Below are positions 57,360-64,000 of a DNA stretch of 64,000 bases, in pieces. The stretch's first letter is position 1; each line of letters starts with the position of its first letter. Below the pieces are notes generated by a model. It did not search any database and was not told where the DNA came from. It was given only the letters and a program-made list of their open reading frames with translations. The stretch is from positions 101,992 to 165,991 of the forward strand of contig QOUV01000004.1 of NCBI GenBank assembly GCA_003862155.1. Reading direction: 5' to 3'. The stretch is from Lachnospiraceae bacterium. Its GTDB lineage: Bacteria > Bacillota > Clostridia > Lachnospirales > Lachnospiraceae. The position numbers and the translations under genes are program-made.

Positions 57360-57388
57360 TAGAAAAGTTTCACGTGAAATGCTATAAT
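57360..57388 (+). promoter_or_regulatory. parA promoter overlapped by parS
   Basis: -10 TATAAT at 57383-57388 with a weak -35 TAGAAA at 57360-57365 (17-base spacer). The third parS (57366-57381) fills the spacer, so ParB binding would block this promoter. Confidence 0.65.
57366..57381. promoter_or_regulatory. parS: parS site 3 (degenerate)
   Basis: AGTTTCACGTGAAATG keeps the core TTTCACGTGAAA with three outer mismatches. It lies inside the parA promoter, consistent with autoregulation. Confidence 0.8.
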
Positions 57389-57434
57389 ACAAAGGCTATT
57401 GAAAACAAAATGAAAAAATTTTTTGGGAGAAAAA

Positions 57435-58205
57435 ATGAGTAAAGTTATAGCTATTGCAAATCAGAAAGGTGGCGTCGGAAAGACGACCACAGCTATAAAT
57501 CTTTCAGCATGTATGGCTGAGACTGGAAAAAGAGTATTGATCATAGATCTCGACCCACAGGGAAATACAACAAGTGGACTCGGAATTGACAAGACTACAG
57601 TAGAAAATACTGTTTATGAGTTAATGCTCGACGAGTGCTCGATAAGAGAAGCTATTAAAAAAATAGATATCGATGGAGTGAAGAATCTGAGTATAATTCC
57701 CGCAAATGTAAATTTGGCAGGAGCAGAGATAGAATTACTCGGAATTAATGACAAGGAATTTATTTTGAAAAATGCAGTCGACTATATAGCAGATGATTTT
57801 GACTATATATTTATAGACTGTCCACCATCATTAAATGTTTTGACTGTAAATGCCATGACGACTGCAGATAGTGTTCTGGTTCCAATTCAGTGCGAGTACT
57901 ACGCACTTGAAGGAATAAGCCAGCTGTTACATACGATTGACCTGGTTCATAACAGACTTAACAGCAAATTGAAGATCAACGGTGTAGTCTTTACGATGTA
58001 CGATGGAAGGACAAATCTGTCAAATGACGTTGTTGCATCCGTTAAGGAAAATTTAAATACAAAGATATACAAGACGATCATTCCAAGAAATGTAAGACTG
58101 GCCGAAGCTCCATCGCATGGTCTCCCAATAAATATTTACGATCCGAAATCAGCCGGAGCTGAGAGCTATAGAAACCTGGCAAAAGAGATTATCGAAAATA
58201 ATTAA
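57435..58205 (+). CDS. parA: Chromosome partitioning ATPase ParA (Soj)
   Basis: Deviant Walker A ATPase that moves ParB-parS complexes and, in B. subtilis, regulates DnaA. The motif KGGVGKTTTAINLSACM is at residue 11; Asp motifs are in LIIDLDPQGN and YIFIDCPPSLNVLT. Length 256 is normal. ATG at 57435 follows GGGAG; an in-frame TTG four codons earlier is the alternative. It forms an operon with parB. Confidence 0.97.
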   Translation: MSKVIAIANQKGGVGKTTTAINLSACMAETGKRVLIIDLDPQGNTTSGLGIDKTTVENTVYELMLDECSIREAIKKIDIDGVKNLSIIPANVNLAGAEIELLGINDKEFILKNAVDYIADDFDYIFIDCPPSLNVLTVNAMTTADSVLVPIQCEYYALEGISQLLHTIDLVHNRLNSKLKINGVVFTMYDGRTNLSNDVVASVKENLNTKIYKTIIPRNVRLAEAPSHGLPINIYDPKSAGAESYRNLAKEIIENN

Positions 58206-58221
58206 AAATCGAAGGATAAAA

Positions 58222-59124
58222 ATGGCTAGAAATAATAAACATGGTCTGGGCAAGGGTCTTGACAGTCTGATACCTGATATAGTAGGAAATGAAGAAAAGA
58301 AAGATGAGTCAGAAAAAGGTCCGGAGACTCTGGTTGACATTAATAAAGTAGAACCGAACAAAGAGCAGCCGAGAAAAATTTTTAATGAGGATGCCCTGCA
58401 GGAACTTTCTGATTCAATTAAACAGTACGGAATTATTCAACCCCTTCTGGTTCGCAAGAAAGACGATTACTATGAGATAATAGCCGGTGAGAGAAGATGG
58501 AGAGCTGCGAAAAAAGCTGGATTGAAAAAGGTTCCTGTTGTAATTCGTGACATGTCTGAACAGGAAGTCACTGAAGTCTCTCTGATTGAAAATATACAAA
58601 GAGAAGATTTAAATCCAATCGAAGAAGCTCAGGCCTATAAAAGACTCCTGGAGGAATTTAACCTTAAACAGGATGAGGTTGCAGAGAAGGTTAGTAAAAG
58701 CAGAGTTGCTGTTACAAATTCGCTTAGACTTTTGAAACTTGATAAGAGAGTTCAGGACATGCTTGTCGAAGAAATGATCACACCGGGGCATGCCAGAGCA
58801 CTACTAAATATAGATGATCCAGACAAGCAGTATGAGTTCGCTCAGAAAATCTTCGATGAAAAAATGAGTGTCCGCGACGTCGAAAGAGAAGTAAAGAATC
58901 TGAACCAAAAGAAGCCAGTGGAGCCGAAAAAGGAAAAACAAAAGCTGGATAAAGAGTATCTAAATCAGCTGAAGTCGATTGAAGAAAATCTAAAGCAAAA
59001 GACGGGAACAAAGGTTCTGATTACACCGAAAGATAAAAATAAAGGCAAGATTGAGATAAATTATTTTTCTAATGAAGAATTTGAAAAATTAGTGAGCTGC
59101 CTGAATCAGATTAACAAACAATAA
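58222..59124 (+). CDS. parB: Chromosome partitioning protein ParB (Spo0J)
   Basis: CTP-dependent DNA clamp that binds parS. The start ARNNKHGLGKGLDSLIPD is the usual ParA-stimulating peptide. The CTP-binding motif AGERRWRAAKKAG and the helix-turn-helix EVAEKVSKSRVAVTNSLRLL are present, with a C-terminal dimer domain ending INYFSNEEFEKLVSC. Length 300 is normal. It follows parA by 16 bases. Confidence 0.97.
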   Translation: MARNNKHGLGKGLDSLIPDIVGNEEKKDESEKGPETLVDINKVEPNKEQPRKIFNEDALQELSDSIKQYGIIQPLLVRKKDDYYEIIAGERRWRAAKKAGLKKVPVVIRDMSEQEVTEVSLIENIQREDLNPIEEAQAYKRLLEEFNLKQDEVAEKVSKSRVAVTNSLRLLKLDKRVQDMLVEEMITPGHARALLNIDDPDKQYEFAQKIFDEKMSVRDVEREVKNLNQKKPVEPKKEKQKLDKEYLNQLKSIEENLKQKTGTKVLITPKDKNKGKIEINYFSNEEFEKLVSCLNQINKQ

Positions 59125-59164
59125 TCAATGAGCAATATTTTAAAGGAAAATCGAGGATAAGAAA

Positions 59165-59662
59165 ATGATCGAAAAATATTTGGGAATAGATCAGGAATAT
59201 ATATTAATTGGAGTTGCTGCTTTTGCATTAATTTTGCTTATTATAATAATAGTACAGGCTGCTAAGCTTAACTCTCTGAAAAAAAAGTACCAGACATTTA
59301 TGAAAGGGAAGAGCGGAGAATCGCTCGAGAAACTTCTTATAGAAAAGCTGGATAAAATTGACGAGTTGGATGAAAGAAACAGAAAAAATGAGCAACGTAT
59401 CGATCAGCTCGCAAAAGATCTTGAACCATGCTACCAGAAGGCAGGACTTGAGAAATATGACGCTCTTGACGAACAGGGTGGAAAATTGAGCTTTGCTCTG
59501 GCGATGCTTGACGAGAAGAATAACGGATTTATTATAAATACAGTTCACAGCAGAGACGGATCATACAGCTATATAAAGGAAATTATTGATGGAAATTCGA
59601 TAATAGGTCTGTCACCGGAGGAAGATAACGCTTTACAGAAGGCTTTGAACGGAACTAATTAA
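59165..59662 (+). CDS. DUF4446-family membrane-anchored protein
   Basis: One N-terminal transmembrane helix (ILIGVAAFALILLIIIIVQA), a coiled coil of about 60 residues, then a small globular domain with EKYDALDEQGGKLSFALAML and NTVHSRDGSYSYIKEI. It matches my recollection of the DUF4446 family, which is found next to parB in many Clostridia. The function is unknown; partner of chromosome segregation is a guess. ATG follows GAGGATAAGAAA. Confidence 0.85.
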   Translation: MIEKYLGIDQEYILIGVAAFALILLIIIIVQAAKLNSLKKKYQTFMKGKSGESLEKLLIEKLDKIDELDERNRKNEQRIDQLAKDLEPCYQKAGLEKYDALDEQGGKLSFALAMLDEKNNGFIINTVHSRDGSYSYIKEIIDGNSIIGLSPEEDNALQKALNGTN

Positions 59663-59672
59663 GGAAAATCAG

Positions 59673-60551
59673 ATGAATGATTTTTATTGCGCGGTTGGAC
59701 TTTCAGGATACAGTGAAAATGATCTTGAAGACATCTTCAGACAAGTCGAAAGCCAGCCAGATACAGAAATAGACGCAATCGATGATGAAGGAAAAAGTCC
59801 CGAGAAAAAAATAGAAATAACCAGATATATAAAAGATAATCTGGCAATAAGAGAGCGCGGATTTATATATAAAGATGGGACATTTGTACGGCAGAATGTT
59901 TTTCCTATAGTAGACACTGATAGAAAAGCCGCGATTGATAATGTAGATCTTATTGAATTGAAAAACAGGAGAGGCAGCCTCGTTCAAGTTGAAAGCTGGA
60001 AACTTGGCTGTATTCTTTTCTCATATGTTCAGAACCTGTATGAGGTCACAGATGGGGTAAATCTGACTGAAGAAGCCAGGATGCTTTTCAATGGAATAAC
60101 GCTGACGGGCCTCTCCAACAGTGGAGTAGTAATTCTTCCAAAAGGAGATGACAAAGACAAAGAACTGGAAAAGATTGAAGGCAAGCGTCAGAGAATAAGA
60201 AACGAACTCAGCGCCGGAAAAGAAGAAGCTTATGAAGAATTAACATTGACAGAAATGGAGATTTATTCTAAAATAGAGAACAGGGTCAAAAATAAAGGCG
60301 TTTACGGAGTAGTTCAAGATACTTTCATGCCGAAGAGTGTAGAAGAAGATGTCTACTTCGTGATCGGAACTATTGAAGACTTAAGAAAGACAAGCATCGA
60401 TTTTAACGGTCAGCTGGTCTATCAGCTCGACTTAAACTGTTGTGGATTCGATTTTGTTGTTGCGATAAACAGCAGAGACCTGTTTGGCGAACCAAAGGTT
60501 GGCCGCCGGTTTAAAGGCAAGGTCTGGATGCAGTCCAAAATCCTGATGTGA
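59673..60551 (+). CDS. DUF3881-family protein
   Basis: A soluble 292-residue protein starting MNDFYCAVGLSGYSENDLED. It matches my recollection of DUF3881, a family seen mainly in Lachnospiraceae and near parB. It has mixed alpha/beta content, a charged helix around residues 165-205 (EKIEGKRQRIRNELSAGKEE), and a C-terminal strand-rich section with LNCCGFDFVVAINSRDLFGE. No catalytic motif is recognised. It starts ten bases after the DUF4446 gene behind AAGGAAAATCAG. Confidence 0.78.
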   Translation: MNDFYCAVGLSGYSENDLEDIFRQVESQPDTEIDAIDDEGKSPEKKIEITRYIKDNLAIRERGFIYKDGTFVRQNVFPIVDTDRKAAIDNVDLIELKNRRGSLVQVESWKLGCILFSYVQNLYEVTDGVNLTEEARMLFNGITLTGLSNSGVVILPKGDDKDKELEKIEGKRQRIRNELSAGKEEAYEELTLTEMEIYSKIENRVKNKGVYGVVQDTFMPKSVEEDVYFVIGTIEDLRKTSIDFNGQLVYQLDLNCCGFDFVVAINSRDLFGEPKVGRRFKGKVWMQSKILM

Positions 60552-60582
60552 TAACAGCGGTCGAAAGACCGACTGCATATTT

Positions 60583-60656
60583 GTTTCTGTAGCTCAGCTG
60601 GATAGAGCGCTCGCCTCCTAAGCGAGAGGTCGGGGGTCCGAATCCCCCCAGGAACA
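60583..60656 (+). tRNA. tRNA-Arg(CCT)
   Basis: A 74-base cloverleaf. Acceptor GTTTCTG pairs with CAGGAAC (one G-T pair), the D-arm is AGCTCAGCTGGATAGAGC, and the anticodon loop is CTCCTAA with anticodon CCT. The T-arm GGGGGTCCGAATCCCCC is intact. No CCA is encoded. A short terminator follows. Confidence 0.95.
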
Positions 60657-60664
60657 TTACAAGA

Positions 60665-60690
60665 GAAGCCTTACGGCTTCTTTTTTTATT
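60665..60690 (+). terminator. Terminator after tRNA-Arg
   Basis: Six-base stem GAAGCC/GGCTTC with a four-base loop and a seven-T run. Confidence 0.9.
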
Positions 60691-60706
60691 CAAAAATATA
60701 TAAAAA

Positions 60707-60786
60707 AGCCACGGCTAATTTAGGGGGAGAGCCGTGGCTAAAGGGGAGAGTATGAAAAATATTGGTTGAGCGGTTATCCACTCAAC
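60707..60786 (+). other. Structured intergenic element with five-codon ORF
   Basis: First hairpin: AGCCACGGCT (60707-60716) pairs perfectly with AGCCGTGGCT (60730-60739), with a purine-rich AGGGGGAG loop. Then AGGGGAGAGT and a mini-ORF MKNIG-stop. The second hairpin GTTGAG/CTCAAC starts at the ORF stop. A strong ribosome site in front of a five-codon frame suggests a leader peptide or a small RNA. I do not recognise a named family. Confidence 0.5.
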
Positions 60787-60905
60787 AAGAAAGATACTAA
60801 AGTAAAGATGTGTTAATAATGTGAAAGAAAAATAAATAATTTATAAATGAAAATAACAAAGTTAGTTGAATCAAAAGAAAATTAAAAAAATAATTTGAAA
60901 ATTTC

Positions 60906-60933
60906 TTGCATTTGAAAAAAAATAGTGTAAAGT
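60906..60933 (+). promoter_or_regulatory. Promoter of the acidic membrane protein gene
   Basis: -35 TTGCAT (60906-60911), a 16-base spacer, -10 TAAAGT (60928-60933), about 65 bases before the start. Confidence 0.55.
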
Positions 60934-60997
60934 AGAATCAAAGGAACAAATATCAACTAATAGAAAAACGAAAATTATTTTTTAGAAAGGGGCTAAG

Positions 60998-62764
60998 ATG
61001 AGCAAAACGGCCGAGAAAAAAAATAAACCAATAAAAATCACACCATTTAGAATCATCTTTTTAATTTCAGCGATATGTACAGTACTTAGTTTCGCAGGAT
61101 TGATTTATAGTCTGATGATAGACGAGACACTTCTCCAGAAAATATTTATCGCGTTCATTGTTTTTGGTATATGTACTGTAATTACCTTTATATTGCTGAA
61201 TACTATGCAGGAGAAGAAGAGAGAAAAAGAAACCAATAACATGGCGATGGCTCTCCAGGCTATATTCGATCTGACAAGAAAGCAGCAGGCTGGCCTTAAT
61301 AATAAGATAGATCAGATGAATGAAGAGTACGCTGTACCTGCCGAAGAGATTGTAAATGCCTTAAAGGCACTGGCAAAGATCACAGTAGGACAGAGCAAGG
61401 AAAATGCGGACGCTCAGATGAATTCAAACGCGGTTATGGAATCGCAGCTTTCTGAAATAAAGAATTCGATTGAAAACTTATCTGAATCTGTGACAGAGAT
61501 TAAGGAACAGAATAAACAGCGGCCAGCTAATACAGATAATCTTACAGCCGATCAGATAAGACAGATTATTAATGAAGAGAATGCTTCTCCTGAACAGCTG
61601 AAGAAAGTTTCGACATCAGTAGATGATGTCATCCATGAATTAAAGCGACTAGAATCTGACATTGAAAGACTTGAACAATCACAGAAAGCATTGGTAGAGA
61701 AGCCACCTGTAATAGTTGCGGGAAATCTCGTATCTGGTCAGGTACCTGTACAACAGATGCCTGCTGAAAATTCGTATCAGCAGACGCCGGATGAAGTGAA
61801 ACCTACTGAAGAGGATATATCAACAGACGAAGAGCTTGACAATGAATTAAGTCTGGATAAAGATGATCTAAGCACCGAAGAATCAAGCCAGGCAGACGAA
61901 TCATCAGTTGAAGATGACACTGATGAAGAAGAGCTGAATCTCGACAACGAATTAGAGCCAGATCAAACAGATGAAGAAGAGCAGGATAGTAAAGATGAAT
62001 TAGAAATAAAATCAGGGGAAAATGGAACAGAAGACGAATTAGAACTCGAGACAGAAGACAGCAACACAAACGAAGAATTAGATTTTGAATCAGAAGAAAA
62101 AAATGACGATGAATTAGAGCTAGAATCAGAGGAAGACAGCATTGACAAAGATTTAAGTCTCGATGATGATCTAGAAGTCGGGAATCAAGCTGATGAGGAG
62201 CAGGAATCGGCACCAGAACCAGAGCCTACACCTTCTCCAGAGCCAGAACCAGCATCAAAGTCAGAACCAGCAACAGCATCGGAGCCAGAACCAGCAGCTG
62301 CATCGGAACCAACACCAGTATCTGCACCGGTGACAAGTGATCCGAATGCTAAGCTTTCACCTGAAGAGATAGCAAAGCTCTTTGCTGCGGCAAATGGGGA
62401 TAATGAATATGCTACGGAAGAAACGTCTGAACCAGAGACGGAGCCTGAAAAAGAACCTGAAAACACACCAGAGCCAGAACCAAAATCTACGCCAGAGCCA
62501 GTAATTGCACCAGAATCTGCACCAGCAGCACCAACAGGTGATCCAAATGCAAAACTTTCACCAGAAGAGATAGCAAAGCTCTTTGCTGCAGCAAACGGTG
62601 ATAATAATTCAACTTCGGAAAAAAAAGAGGAAAAGAAAACAGCAGATGATACTAAGCCAGCAGAGCAAGCGAAGACAGAGACTACTGACAATACAGGGGC
62701 AAATTCAGATCCGAACAGAATGATGACACCAGAAGAGATTGAGGCACTTTTCTCGAAGGTGTAA
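60998..62764 (+). CDS. Acidic membrane-anchored coiled-coil protein with SPEEIAKLF repeats
   Basis: No family recognised; 588 residues. A basic N-terminus precedes two transmembrane helices at about 17-40 and 48-70 (RIIFLISAICTVLSFAG and FIAFIVFGICTVITFILL). Coiled coil follows at about 75-240, then a Glu/Asp-rich region to 400 and Pro/Glu/Ala-rich linkers. The motif DPNAKLSPEEIAKLFAAANG is repeated at residues 448 and 515. A shorter form ends the protein (DPNRMMTPEEIEALFSKV). These resemble the LSQxEIDALL stretch at the N-terminus of flagellar FliM and may be peptide binding sites. ATG follows AGAAAGGGGCTAAG. Confidence 0.8.
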   Translation: MSKTAEKKNKPIKITPFRIIFLISAICTVLSFAGLIYSLMIDETLLQKIFIAFIVFGICTVITFILLNTMQEKKREKETNNMAMALQAIFDLTRKQQAGLNNKIDQMNEEYAVPAEEIVNALKALAKITVGQSKENADAQMNSNAVMESQLSEIKNSIENLSESVTEIKEQNKQRPANTDNLTADQIRQIINEENASPEQLKKVSTSVDDVIHELKRLESDIERLEQSQKALVEKPPVIVAGNLVSGQVPVQQMPAENSYQQTPDEVKPTEEDISTDEELDNELSLDKDDLSTEESSQADESSVEDDTDEEELNLDNELEPDQTDEEEQDSKDELEIKSGENGTEDELELETEDSNTNEELDFESEEKNDDELELESEEDSIDKDLSLDDDLEVGNQADEEQESAPEPEPTPSPEPEPASKSEPATASEPEPAAASEPTPVSAPVTSDPNAKLSPEEIAKLFAAANGDNEYATEETSEPETEPEKEPENTPEPEPKSTPEPVIAPESAPAAPTGDPNAKLSPEEIAKLFAAANGDNNSTSEKKEEKKTADDTKPAEQAKTETTDNTGANSDPNRMMTPEEIEALFSKV

Positions 62765-62779
62765 TAGTTAAATGAAAAA

Positions 62780-62821
62780 AAGTAGAGGCATTCTTAGACT
62801 TGAAAAGGAATGCCTCTACTT
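62780..62821. terminator. Perfect 14-base hairpin
   Basis: AAGTAGAGGCATTC pairs perfectly with GAATGCCTCTACTT across a 14-base loop, just after the stop of the acidic protein gene. The T-run lies on the minus side (TTTTTTT), not the plus side, so it is a weak terminator rightward and a better one leftward. Confidence 0.55.
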
Positions 62822-62943
62822 AACAAATAACTATTTTATAAAATAAAAAAGACTAATTAAAATACTATAAATAAAGAAATAAGCGGTTGTTCTACTAAAA
62901 TCATAAACAATATATAAAATTCGAAAAAATTATAAAAAAATGC

Positions 62944-62972
62944 TTGCATTTCATGTGGGGAGGTAGTATAAT
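62944..62972 (+). promoter_or_regulatory. Promoter of the tRNA-Lys unit
   Basis: -35 TTGCAT (62944-62949), 17-base spacer, -10 TATAAT (62967-62972), 42 bases before tRNA-Lys. Confidence 0.8.
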
Positions 62973-63014
62973 AACACATGTCGTCAAGGAAAGGCGATAA
63001 AAATTAATAAATGA

Positions 63015-63087
63015 GCGCGATTAGCTCAGCTGGCAGAGCACCTGACTCTTAATCAGGGTGTCCAGGGTTCGAACCCCTGATCGCGCA
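63015..63087 (+). tRNA. tRNA-Lys(CTT)
   Basis: A 73-base cloverleaf. Acceptor GCGCGAT pairs with ATCGCGC, the D-arm is GCTCAGCTGGCAGAGC, and the anticodon loop CTCTTAA gives anticodon CTT. The T-arm is CAGGGTTCGAACCCCTG. No CCA is encoded. Confidence 0.96.
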
Positions 63088-63096
63088 GCAGAAGGC

Positions 63097-63136
63097 CCTT
63101 GTTTTGCGAACTTCGCAGAACATGGACTTTTTTTTA
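63097..63136 (+). terminator. Probable terminator after tRNA-Lys
   Basis: An imperfect hairpin: GTTTTGCGAA and TTCGCAGAAC, extended by CC and GG, followed by a run of eight T residues. It separates tRNA-Lys from trmB. Confidence 0.7.
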
Positions 63137-63198
63137 TATCAAATAATACGAGCAGAATAAATACCAGAAATTCTACAATTGTAAACAAGGAGAATACT

Positions 63199-63849
63199 AT
63201 GAGACTCAGAAATATCCCTGGTTCAAAAGAGGCTGTTGCAGAGAGCAGCTTTACTATAGACGAACCGGAACAGTACAAGGGAAAGTTCAGCCAGACATTC
63301 TTTAATGGGAAACCTGTAAGGATAGAAATTGGAATGGGCAAGGGGCGCTTTATCACCCAGATGGCAGAAGCAAATCCTGAAGTGGGATATATAGGTATAG
63401 AGATGTATTCTTCGGTTATCATCAGAGGTATTCAGAAACTCGAGGAGTTGGAGGAGCCGCCAGAGAATCTGAAACTATTGTGTATGGATGCCAGAGAGCT
63501 TACAAATGTCTTTGGCGAAGGTGAGATTGACAGGATATATCTCAACTTCTCTGATCCGTGGCCAAGAAACAGACATGCGAAGCGTAGACTTACACATCAA
63601 AGGTTTCTGAATCTCTACCATGTAGTTTTGAAAAAGGGTGGACAGGTGGAATTCAAAACAGACAATACTGACCTGTTTGATTTTTCCTTACAGTCGATAG
63701 AAGAGACACCGGGCTGGAAGATTGTGGCTGTAACAAGAGATCTGCACAATGACACGGTCATGAACCAGGGCAATATTATGACAGAGTACGAAGAAAAATT
63801 CTCTGCTAAGGGAAATCCAATTTGTAAGGTAATATTTGAAAGAGAATGA
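63199..63849 (+). CDS. trmB: tRNA (guanine-46-N7)-methyltransferase
   Basis: Methylates G46 in tRNA variable loops. The SAM site is IEIGMGKGRFITQMA, with the catalytic region LNFSDPWPRNRHAKRRLTH and the C-terminal FKTDNTDLFDFSL. ATG at 63199 was chosen because AAGGAG lies seven bases upstream and the N-terminus MRLRNIPGSKEAV fits the family; longer frames reach back into the tRNA gene. Length 216 is normal. Confidence 0.96.
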   Translation: MRLRNIPGSKEAVAESSFTIDEPEQYKGKFSQTFFNGKPVRIEIGMGKGRFITQMAEANPEVGYIGIEMYSSVIIRGIQKLEELEEPPENLKLLCMDARELTNVFGEGEIDRIYLNFSDPWPRNRHAKRRLTHQRFLNLYHVVLKKGGQVEFKTDNTDLFDFSLQSIEETPGWKIVAVTRDLHNDTVMNQGNIMTEYEEKFSAKGNPICKVIFERE

Positions 63850-63967
63850 AATATAGATAAAATTCGAAATATAGTAAATGGTAGATAACCCGTCACCTTC
63901 AAAAAAAATTCTTGACGCGTTACTATTAAATTTTGACCTTCTTCAGGTTCTCTAAGTTTCAAAAATT

Positions 63968-63995
63968 CCAGCCCTTTCGGGCTGGTTTATTCTTG
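63968..63995. terminator. Terminator downstream of trmB
   Basis: CCAGCCC and GGGCTGG form a seven-base stem with a four-base loop, followed by TTTATT. Flanking runs exist on both strands. Between trmB and this hairpin I see only A/T-rich sequence. Confidence 0.75.
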
Positions 63996-64000
63996 CTTAT

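Noticed and set aside
61803..62691. Minus-strand Leu- and Ser-rich frames
   Set aside because: Antisense of acidic repeats in the membrane protein; composition is a by-product of Glu codons.
63615..63962. Minus-strand frame at the end of the window
   Set aside because: Opposite the trmB 3' end, no ribosome site, no recognisable motif.

Overview
The window looks like a 64-kb piece of a low-GC Gram-positive chromosome, most likely class Clostridia and probably family Lachnospiraceae. The clues are a long Bacillus/Clostridium-type SRP RNA, a T-box on the trp operon, the [FeFe]-hydrogenase maturase HydF, DUF4446 and DUF3881 proteins next to parAB, strong GGAGG ribosome binding sites, and several TTG starts. 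The assignment is inferred from gene content and was not checked by any search. I saw no phage, insertion sequence or CRISPR array.

Left third (1-24 kb). A run of minus-strand housekeeping genes: glgB (cut by the window edge), a TPR protein with a degenerate P-loop domain, an AI-2E-type exporter, exonuclease III, a YbhJ-like hydratase and hydF. The SRP RNA follows, on the plus strand. Then comes a tight minus-strand operon reading zinc-ribbon protein, metG, tatD, rsmA, GGDEF protein, GIY-YIG protein, tadA, GNAT. Next are a small XRE regulator and a manganese module: mntP and a CaCA antiporter behind a promoter and a yybP-ykoY-type Mn2+ riboswitch whose P1 helix overlaps a terminator. The plus strand carries tyrS, a MntA/HepT (MNT/HEPN) pair and a family 2 glycosyltransferase.

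Middle (24-41 kb). A six-gene minus-strand cassette resembles the teichoic-acid D-alanylation (dlt) system: MBOAT acyltransferase, SGNH protein, amino-acid adenylating enzyme, carrier protein and a six-helix membrane protein. It also contains a fold-III PLP decarboxylase, which ordinary dlt operons lack. Then come a PAP2 phosphatase and a complete trpEGDCFBA operon behind a Trp T-box. A DUF975 membrane protein, tRNA-Ser and tRNA-Cys, and a two-subunit fumarase follow.

Right third (41-64 kb). The conserved replication-origin neighbourhood: gyrA, gyrB, recF, yaaA, dnaN and dnaA leftward; a DnaA-box-rich oriC-like intergenic region; rpmH, rnpA, yidD, yidC, jag, mnmE, mnmG and rsmG rightward. After a coiled-coil ORF come three parS sites and parA-parB, DUF4446, DUF3881, tRNA-Arg, a large acidic membrane protein with repeated SPEEIAKLF-type motifs, tRNA-Lys and trmB.

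The observations most worth following are: (1) the dlt-like cassette with an embedded decarboxylase; (2) a base-composition switch at the parS/parA region (about 57.2 kb), not at the DnaA-box region (49.6-50.0 kb), which suggests a displaced or recently moved origin; (3) the Mn2+ riboswitch controlling mntP and the adjacent antiporter, with a DnaA-box cluster in the same leader; (4) two unfamiliar, highly acidic proteins.
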